DNA of 26,647 bases from Seminavis robusta (taxonomy: Eukaryota; Bacillariophyta; Bacillariophyceae; Naviculales; Naviculaceae), in contig CAICTM010001574.1 of NCBI GenBank assembly GCA_903772945.1, positions 1-26,647 of the forward strand, in the 5' to 3' direction. Each line of letters begins with the position of its first letter. The stretch's first letter is position 1. Positions 1-9,000 of the stretch are shown here, one piece after another. A program made the position numbers and the translations under genes. The notes under the pieces were generated by a model. That model worked only from the letters and a program-made list of their open reading frames with translations. It made no database searches and was not told the origin of the DNA.

Positions 1-1840
1 GGTAATCTAGGCGTGGGGAAAGGAGAGTTCGAGGTATCGAACAGGAAACTGATTCGGGAAGGAATCTACTTGTGAGCACAATGAAACTCACAGGCTGAAA
101 GGGCAGGGCAGAATTCATCCGGGAAATTTCGAGAGCCCTGCTCAATAAAGTTAACTAGGTCCACAAATTAGACTCATCAAGATTGGGATGAAAGTTTGGA
201 GGGTAGCCATACACTCATTGTAATGTAGGCCTAGGAGTCCCCTCGTTCATCTCAAATTTCGTGAAAGGGTAGATGGTGGACGATCAAGGTGGCCGGGGAA
301 AGCTCGCCCGGTGGGCACGAAACGGGTATGAAAGGGCTTAACAGCCCGGGGAGTAATTAAGTCGCGTTGCCCACGCGCGAGGCGAGTCACCAAAATTTGG
401 CCGCCGGTACACAACGGCAATCAGAAGTCCCGGTTGGGAGTGGTATCGCTTCAATAACAGGAACGAGACCAAGACGCAATACCAAGCAACAATGGCGCTG
501 GAGACGGGGATACGGCTCCGCGACGGGCGCAAAGCTAAAAAACGAGGTAGTCATAGACTAGATAAAGCCAATAGAGGCATGCTCCTTTACGACCGATAGC
601 GGTCTACACAACTCTTAAGAGTGATAGGAGAGTGGGTAAAGCCGCTGAGGGCGCCCATGGGTCACTAGTGACGGGAAACACCTGTGGTCTAAACACACAG
701 GGTCCGGTGAAACTCACACACCACGGCCACGACTATGCGTGGCACATGGGCGCAAGGCACCATAAAGAGGAAAGGACCATGGACGGCAAAAAAGCAATAT
801 TCCATGGTCCAGAAGCCTGTTGGTGGTAATCCAGCATCAGAAAACCAAACAGTGGGTGTTCTGCTTGGCTGAACTGACCTCAACCAGTCTACAGGATGGC
901 AGGTCAGACCCAGCCAGCAAGCAGATATAACTGCCCCGCTGGCTTAGACTCTTGGCTGCAATCAGCCATGTCCTTCGTACAGTAGTATCATCGCTGGTAC
1001 GTTGCTACAATATCAAACGTGCTTCGTGGTGGTACTGTGAGGACAGGGGGGTTTTAGAGTAGGGAAATTATCTACGGAAGCCAGCCGGGGCCAGGCTTAA
1101 GCAAAGAACAGTCGAAATTCAGGACTAGGTGGTACTGTTCCTTTCTTTCTTGCCCGTCATCTGCCACGCTCGAGATCTCCTGGTAAGATGTCGGGAAAAG
1201 CAAACCTGCGGACTTATTGCTACCACGACTTCAATCGAAAAGTGGTTGTGCTGCTGTTGAGCTACTCAACACCAAGCTGTGGCGTTTGTTTGGTGCATTT
1301 GAACCATAGGCTTTGTTACAGCACATAGCTGGGACCAGAAAAGTCGCGGCCAGCGCGGCATCACCAATGCCATCCTTCGTGCTCCAGGTCGTGTTCCTTT
1401 CAAGGTCAAGGAAGAAGGAACCAAAGTTCCAGTGCTGCTCGAGTGGTGCTAGTACTAGAGCTGGGCTGCTCTAGCTGCCTATTATAGTTACTAGCTCGTA
1501 CGGCACGGTACCGGTACACCAAGAGAGTTGGCTACAACTAACTATAGTATACACAAACAACTTACTTCAATTGTAAGTCACTTCATACATAGCCTGGCAA
1601 CACCAAGGAGGTCAGAATTCGAATTGCCCGCCGAGGCTGTTGGATTGTGCTGCTATGTATACTGCACTAGCCATCTTGGTACAGCCAAGAGTCGTCATGC
1701 CCTTTCAGTTTTTGCTCTATAATTCACTGCAAATAATGGAATGCACGCTATAGACTCTAGAGCTGCCTGCCTATCGTCCCGGTTCCTTCGCACTTCGGGC
1801 AGTAATAGGGTCTTGTCTCGTTCATTGTGATCTCGTACAG
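1..1840. other. Gene-free stretch, nothing recognised
   Basis: No reading frame here exceeds about 65 codons, and none resembles a family I recognise on either strand. A short open stretch at about 1336-1450 (+) reads like protein (it contains RGITNAILRAPGRVPF), but I cannot assign it. The first 850 bases are richer in G and poorer in frames than the rest and may be an old decayed repeat, but no LTR ends, target-site duplication or coding motif was visible. Confidence 0.5.
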
Positions 1841-1879
1841 TTGTTTACCAATGCACCTCCCAAAACGCTTTACTCTAGG

Positions 1880-3560
1880 CAGCATGACTCCCTCTTGGAC
1901 ACTCAAGCCAGCTATCCTTGGCGAGGAGCTCGATATTGCTCGTGACTCCTCAGGGCGTCGAACCAGCCACGGGCACGGGCAGCAATAGCGTCTTCATCGA
2001 GTCATACCGTACGGTTCCAACGAGCTTCGAGCAGCACGACTCTTGGACTCTCAAGCCACGGCTTGAGCAGACAGCAAGCCCAGAGTCAATAAAAGAATGA
2101 CCGAATCATGAAAATGCCGCATGTTCGATGAACAGAGGCAGCATTGGTAGCAAACCCAAGAGTACAGTAACAAAAGTGGATGAAACCACACGCAGCTGGG
2201 TGTCGCGACGAAGCTCAAGGTCCCCCATCCCATATGCAACCGCATCTTCTCTACTGTAGCGGTGATGACGACTGGAACAGATCCAATGCTATGATGTGCG
2301 CAATGTACCCAAAGTCACACGATCAGTGACGTCGCACTCTCAGTTAGGCAGTTGAAGCCTCGATTGCTACTGGACGATGCACAACTGCCATGATGACGTA
2401 CATTGATCAAGCCAAGTGAAAAGCCAATCGACACGCATCTGCATTGAACGCAGTTACGAAAAATGATCGAGGGAGGGAAGAACAGGATATGATCCGATGA
2501 AGATGACCTCGCGTCTACACCGCTTTCAGCAGGGTTGGCCTTTTAGTTTGACGGACCGCAAGAAACAACAAAATCTTTATAACGGATATGGCTCCAATGG
2601 ACGGATCTTCACTGTGTCCCAGCCGAAGCTTTGGGGAACCGCACCCGGCCGAAGCGAGGATTGGTTTCACAGGAGACCGCCACTCTCACCATCAACACAT
2701 TTATTTGGTCAACGTATTCGTCCGATTTGCATCCTGCTGTGCGTTTTTGGAAGGAATGAGTGATCGCATTCAATCGAACGATTCAAGATGGTACGCACCC
2801 CTTTGGCTGGTACCGGTACCAGTACCGTGCTGATACGTGTGACTGGATACCCATCACTGTTGCGGGAAGCAGGCAAGGCGCAAAGCCATGCCAAGCCATT
2901 CCAAGAGTACGATACCCAAAGTCCACCGTCTCGCCCGCCTCGGACCGGCCGAAAAAGGTACCATGTAACTACCATTCACGAGCAAACGATCAGTGCAAGC
3001 CGCCACAGCTTGAAAGACCATCATTCCTAGCCTGGGCTGTCAGTCGGAGGATACTGTATGGAGACCAACCAACGAATGTATGTACGAACGTCTACAGAAA
3101 ACTGGAGAGCTGTAGACCATACAGTGTATAACCACTCAATGCAACTATGAGGCAAGCACCTCGGATCCCATCCATGCCATGTCCAGCCTCTTAGGTCTGT
3201 CAACTAACTTAGTTTCTAAAGGCTCCTCATGCATTTCAGTGGGGCCAGTTCTAAGTCCAACCTCTAGAAAGCTATCGGGATGTATCACCGCCCAACCGAG
3301 CTATGGCCTACAGACACGTACACAAAGTTGGCCTGCCTGCAACTATACACTTGGTGGCCAGCAGCCAGAGCAACAGGATCTCTGGTGCCAAAAACACTAC
3401 TGGGACAGTTCCTATAGCCGTTCCTGTACCACCGTAGCTTTGAATAATAAGGTGACGAAGTCGAGCTCGAGCGCAACGATGGTGCCAGACTGGTACCATC
3501 CCATACACCGTACTATTGTCTCGCAGCTATCTGTGAAGGAAGCATACTACGGTCCCAATG
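1880..3560. repeat. Copy 1 of a diverged direct (tandem) duplication
   Basis: Collinear blocks of this segment recur in the same order at 3580-5480. Matched blocks are about 1882-1960 with 3583-3660 (a GCATGACT..CTTGGAC..CTCAAGCCA block), 2325-2460 with 4035-4170, 2465-2540 with 4418-4480, 2700-3010 with 4770-5060, and 3150-3400 with 5105-5340. The offset grows from about 1.7 to about 2.0 kb because copy 2 carries extra sequence. The GACTCTTGGACTCTCAAGCCAC motif also occurs once more inside copy 1 near 2038-2060. Short reading frames in it are not conserved between the copies as proteins, so I treat it as non-coding. Boundaries are approximate. Confidence 0.75.
2560..2690 (+). repeat. Dispersed repeat, copy in + orientation
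   Basis: This segment matches the reverse complement of 16440-16565. Shared stretches include ATAACGGATATGG, CCAATGGA followed by GGATC and TCACTGTG, and a near-identical run around GGATTGGTTTCACAGGAGAC at about 2659-2678. The two copies differ by small indels. No coding potential is shared, so this is probably part of a transposon end or a non-autonomous element of unknown type. Confidence 0.7.
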
Positions 3561-4812
3561 AGCTTGAAGCAATGCTACCAGCATGACTCTTGGACTCTCA
3601 AGCCACAGCAGTTATTCTTGAATGACATCGAGCTCGATATATTGGCTCCTGAGCGCATGGAACATCAGGTACGGTACCAGTACGTGGCAGCTACCCCAGC
3701 GCTTGGTTTGCTTCACGCTGACACTGTGTGCTCCCAAACTAGCTTTCAAAAGCGCGGATAGCGTTGAAAGGGATGATGTGCGTAGCCTGGCTGAGCGTGC
3801 CGTCTCTAGCTAGAGCAAGCAAACTATTAAAACCTCACAGTTTCTGCCGCAGCTACCGGTACGAAAGAGCTTTGCAAAACACGCGATGCTGCAAGTGAAG
3901 GTCCACGTCAAGTTTCCATCCATGGCGCGCCCTGGAGGCAGTGAGCACCAAGTCGAGTTACGATATCGCAGTACAAGGCGGTTGGTACAACATCCGTGGC
4001 TTCAGTTTATCAGCACCAGGGGACAGAGGCAGCAGGTCAGTGACGTACTCTCAGCCAGTTAAAGCCTCGATCGCAACGGGACGATGCACAAAATTCTATG
4101 ATGGCGCACAATGATCAAACCAAGCGAATAACCAATCGCAACGCATCTGCTTTGAACGCAATTGTGAGAAGCTATTCATACCAGCGGCAGCAGGCTGCCA
4201 GCAGGTCTTCCTTTGATTTTGCTCTTTTTAAAACCAAGCCGGACATCTACACCTACGGTGAGTAGGTCATCCGGCGCCATGGCTGGTCTCAACTTGACTG
4301 GGTCACTCGAAGGTCGTGTGCTTTCTCCACTCCAATGAGTTTAATGGCTGACTGCTACTAGCTAGGAATCGTTCTCCAAAACTGGTTCTATGTATATGTA
4401 GTTTTACGATCCCTGGAGGGAAGAATGACATGATCCGATGACGATGACCTCGCAGCTACATCGCTTTGAGCAGAGTTGGCTGATGGCCTTCTATAGTACG
4501 GCTGACCACAGATAGCTCGCTATTCTTAGCAACATATTATGCTTGGTTTTAAGTATCGGGGTTACTATGGATTAGAGAGAGCCAAGATGAGGATGGGGAC
4601 AGAGCTCGAGGGGAGGGCACGGCGCAGGAACGCAAGGCAGGCAATCAAGTGCGCAAGCAGGGCAACATGGAAACCAAGGAAAGGGGTGAAGGCAGGAGTG
4701 CAGGGAGGAGCAAAGGAGCAAGACTAGCGGAAGAGATCCAGGGCACCACAGTCATCCCAACGCTTGGAAACTTGGTCAACGTCATCGTCCGATTTGCCTC
4801 CTTGGCATTTCT

Positions 4813-4854
4813 GGAATCGAATCATTCGAATCGAATCGAATCTTCAATCGAATC
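4813..4854. repeat. GAATC/TCGAA short tandem repeat
   Basis: Imperfect head-to-tail repeats of the 5-mer TCGAA (read as GAATC in shifted phase), present in copy 2 of the duplication. The matching position of copy 1 (about 2768-2785) has only two units, so the run expanded after duplication or contracted in the other copy. Confidence 0.7.
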
Positions 4855-5018
4855 AGCCAGAATTCACGCACCCTTTGGCTATGCTGTACCGTACTGTACG
4901 TGCAACTGGAGACCCATCAGCTGTTTCGGCATTGCTGGTTGCTGGAAGGTCGCAACGCCGTGCACAATCCAAGGGTAGGATACCAAAAGTCGGCTCGGCT
5001 GACAAGGTACAATTCACG

Positions 5019-5108
5019 AGTACAAACGATCATTGCAAGCCGCTAGCTATATACTTCGAGACAAGTACAAACGATCATTGCAAGCCGCTAGCTATATACT
5101 TCGAGACA
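5019..5108. repeat. Perfect 45-bp tandem duplication
   Basis: Units 5019-5063 and 5064-5108 appear identical. Each begins AGTACAAACGATCATTGC and ends TTCGAGACA. Copy 1 of the larger duplication has only one diverged counterpart near 2983-3005, so this small duplication is recent and specific to copy 2. Confidence 0.9.
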
Positions 5109-5480
5109 AGCACCTCGGATCCCCGCCATGCAAAGTCCAGCCTCATACGGTACGGTAGGTCTGCCAACTATATTAGTTTAGGCTCCTCGTGCATTCTAGA
5201 GGAAGATATACAGGCTTATGCATACCGGTATAGGCCTATCACCGAGCTATGCCCTACGGTACAGACACCATACCGGTCGACAAAATTGGTCTGCCGGTTA
5301 CACTTGGTGCATTGGCAAGCAGCCAGAGCGAAAGGAGCTCAACTCGAGAGCAATTGTGCTCAAAAACTACTGGGGACAGATCCTGTAGCTTGAATACACA
5401 TACCAGTAGCTGATGAAGTTGCGCACAAGTTTACAGTAGTCTAGCCAGTCAACGATTTTATCTCGTGTGAGGGAAGTACT

Positions 5481-6011
5481 CCTTTAGTCTACAACAGGTG
5501 CCGACTGGTGAGGTTTTACCGTAACCAGTGGCTTCGATTGCCTTCTTCCAGACATTCTCTCGTAAACTCAGCTAAACTACATCCGAGTACTCTAGAGTAT
5601 TCAGTACTCCTCACCATTACTCACCAAGAGGATAAATAACAGCAGCATTTTGTTGGTTCTTTTCTCGATGGCTATTTTGTTTATGTTTATGCCCTTGAGT
5701 GCACTGGAGAAATAAAGGCGGCATGTCGTGTGGCATTCGTGCCAATCCAATGGTAAAACTGACGACCGGTAGCAAGCAAAACTAACAACAATATCTTATT
5801 GGAAGGTCTTCGGGAGACCGCAACGGTGTCGCATTGTCAACGGGACCAGTTAACGAAACCAGCCGAAGAGCTTCTGATGCCGAGAAATCCAGTATTATGC
5901 ATAGAGCCAGACTCCACACGGGCCCAAGCAAGGGCAATGAGAAACTCTCACAATCTCCGGCAAAGAAGAACAAGTCAACACAGAAACAAACCAAACAATC
6001 AATCAACGACC
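5481..6011 (+). promoter_or_regulatory. Upstream and 5' leader region of the FAAL gene
   Basis: This is the interval between the duplicated block and the preferred start codon. A TATA-like GATAAATA lies at 5631-5638 but is only a weak candidate. From 5799 to 6011 the frame stays open and in phase with the gene, with in-frame ATGs at 5877 and 5937, so an N-terminally longer product is possible. Its extra residues would be rich in Arg, Ser, Asn and Gln and poor in acidic residues. No other gene is seen here. Confidence 0.3.
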
Positions 6012-9000
6012 ATGAAGTTCTCTTCCACCATCCTAGAAGCCCTCAACCACCATGCTGTGGAGACTCCTAACAAGGTTGGTTTCACCTGGGTCGACATCAA
6101 TTGTGTGGAACAAAACAAGATGACATTCAAACAGTTGCACGACCAATCCAATGCTATTGCTGCTCATCTCCTCAAGCTGGGATGCAAGAAGGGCGATCGA
6201 GTCATGATCGCCTATCCCTTTGGCCTCGAGTTCTTGGCTGCCATGTTCGGTGCCATGAAGATTGGAGTCATCCCCTGTTCCATCTATCCACCCAACCCCA
6301 ACCAGCTCAAGACAGAAATGCCCAAGTTCCGTGGATTTGCAGAGGATGCCGGGGCCAAGTATGCCCTATCCACCACTGCCTTTGCCACTGCCATGACAGC
6401 AGTTGGTGTCCTCTACAAGACTGGTGTTACCTGGATTGGGACCGACAAATTGCCAATCAAGAAGAGCAACCCCAAGAAGCCAAAAGATTATGAGAAGTAT
6501 GTGGGGGAACCAACAGATATTGGCTTCATCCAGTACACATCCGGTAGTACTGGTCGCCCCAAAGGAGTCATGATCAGTCACCAAAATCTTGCTGAAAATT
6601 GTGCGGCTCTCGTCAAAATGACAAATGCAACTCCGTCCTCTGTCGCAGCCTTGTGGGTCCCACAATACCATGGTAAGTTGAAGACACAAGGAGCGTATCA
6701 TCATGCATTCAAGTCTCATAGTATGCCTCTATATTCCAGACATGGGACTTGTAGCAGGGTGCATGTCTTGTCTCTATGGTGGCTTTCACCTTGTCCTGGC
6801 ATCACCTCTCGACTTTGTTATGCGACCTCTTCTGTGGACAGACATGATTGAGCACTACCAGGCAACACATACCTGTGCCCCCAACTTCGCCTATGCCTTG
6901 CTCCTCAAACGTTTGGAGCAGGCCAACCGGACTGCCAACTGGAGTTGCGTGAAGCGTGCCATGTTTGGGGGTGAACCAGCCAAGAGCCATGTTGTGGAAG
7001 CAGTGGCAAAGACCCTCTCCATCAAGCCTGCACATGTGTACAACATCTATGGACTTGCTGAGTCTGTGGTGTTTCTTACTGGTGGCTCTGCGTACCCTGA
7101 CTCAGAGGGGCTTGTCTGCTGTGGAGAAGTAGATTCCCCGACCCTCAAGCTTAGAATTGTACAGGAAGGCAAAGAGGTTGAGGATGGACAGGTTGGGAGT
7201 ATCTGGGCCCAGTCACCCCGTGTGGCTGCTGGATACTATGGACAACCTAAGCTTACAACCTCCACCTTTGCAAACATCTTACCAGGTTATGATGGAAGCT
7301 GGCTTGATACTGGTGACTTGGGCAAAGTTACGGACAGTCAGCTCTATGTCACTGGCAGGGTCAAAGATGTCATCATTATCAATGGCAAGAACTACTATCC
7401 AACTGATGTGGAGCTCTCTATTGATGATCTCTTTGGAGATATTATCCGTCCAGGCAGGACCACTGCCTTCCAGAATGGAGATACAAGTGTTGGCATTACT
7501 GTGGAGGGCCGCAAAGGATTTGACAAGTCAGAAAATGAGGATTTGGCTGTTCAAATAGCCAACCATGTTTCACAATTCCATGGGCTGTTTGCTTCTGAGG
7601 TTGTTGTCCTCAAGCTTGGTGTGACACCCAAGACCACCTCTGGCAAGCTGAAGAGGAGTGAAATCAGGCAGACAACAGTTGATGGTGATTGGAAGGAGGC
7701 TTCCATACTACTTCAATTCAAGAGGCAGGTAGCTCTTACTCCTATTCCTATTCGGAAGCGTCAACGTCCATCTTTCCTTGAGGGGAGTTTTTCAATGCTT
7801 GGCATTGCTAGCAATGAGTCTTACCTGAACGAAGAAACGGAACATGAAATCATGGTCCAATCTATGAGCACTGTTAACTGGAACTTTGAGGAGCTTGCTG
7901 GCATTGGCCTCAACCAAACAAATGACCTTCCAAGGAAAGCTGTCGAAGCTGTTCATTCTGTGGAGTGCATCCCCAGCAAGTTGGATGAGTATTTCTCAGA
8001 GCTTCATCTTTCTGGAGTCTCTGGCATTGAAGAAGCTTGGGACAAAGCCATCAAGACAACAGCTGCAATGCAAGTCATGTGCTCCCAAATCCTGAAGCAT
8101 CTTGAGGACAAGCACCCAACCATCTGCCAGCTTGCCAAGACTCTCAGTGAAAATCTGGACTGGATCTTAATTGACGACATGACCTGTTTCCTTTCTCAAC
8201 TTGTGCATCAAATCTTTGTCCTTCAATGGGTGACAACCTTCATGATGGATCATCCTGAGTGCATTCAACAGAAGCTGAAAGACGATGCCGCATGGGATGC
8301 TCATGGCCAGAACGTTCAGACAGTTCCGGTGGAGCTACAAGAGATGCTGAACCTTCCAGAACAAGATGCTATGTACGGGAAAGTGCCCTTCTTTACTTGG
8401 ATCAAGAACAGGTCTGTTGTTGAACTACTGAACCTTGTCCTACAAAGTTTGGAATCAGCAGGCTCAACCAGTACTGCACAGGTCGAAAGAATCAATAGCC
8501 TCCTGTGTTTAAACGTGTTAGAGGCTATTTGGCTTGAGCAAAAAAATGGACACAAGGAAAATTCAGAAGCCGGTAGGAGACTTGCAACAATGCTAACTAA
8601 TGCAAAGGCAGCCACAACCAAATCCAGGAAGGTTTTGATGGAGTATTCATCCAATACAAGTGCTGTGAATGATCTGTACATTGATTGGAATATGCATGTT
8701 GTGGCCTGTAAGTTTTTCTCTCAACATTCCAACTTGAGAAGTTATGGTAGAATCTCACTGTTGTGCTATCTTTTCGATTCTTATCTTCAGGGGCCGGAGA
8801 CAGAAATTCTTCCAGCTGGATGTTGTCCAAATTGTTGCTACCTTGTGTCATTGGAGATGTCAATGCACATTTCTTCTATGCAAGGTTGATTAGTCTGCAC
8901 CTAGTTACACAGGCCATGGGAAGGAATCTGATGTCGAACAAGTTTCAGAATGAACCAATCTTGTCAAGAAGAGCACTACATTATTTTGGAAAGCTGAACC

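Larger units (their letters stand above)
3580..5480. repeat. Copy 2 of the direct duplication, with insertions
   Basis: This is the second copy of the block series that starts at 1880. Compared with copy 1 it has about 220 extra bases near 4180-4400, a run of GAATC/TCGAA units at 4813-4854, and a 45-bp tandem duplication at 5019-5108. It ends about 500 bp before the start codon of the large multidomain gene at 6012, so it could contribute to that gene's upstream region. A 209-codon open frame at 4764-5393 contains the 45-bp repeat but resembles no protein I know and lacks a counterpart in copy 1. Confidence 0.7.

Noticed and set aside
2760..3131. 123-codon + strand frame
   Set aside because: It lies in the diverged duplication; the second copy does not keep the frame, and composition follows the underlying repeat.
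3179..3586. 135-codon + strand frame
   Set aside because: It has the same problem: duplicated intergenic sequence with no conserved protein in copy 2 and no known motif.
4764..5393. 209-codon open frame as a gene
   Set aside because: It lies in duplicated non-coding sequence, contains the 45-bp tandem repeat, has no counterpart in the other copy and resembles no protein family.
1880..5480. A pair of LTRs of one LTR retrotransposon
   Set aside because: The two copies are immediately adjacent with no internal coding region, and no TG..CA ends, primer-binding site or polypurine tract was seen.
8316..8681. 121-codon - strand frame
   Set aside because: It lies wholly within exon 2 of the FAAL gene on the opposite strand and has no recognisable content.
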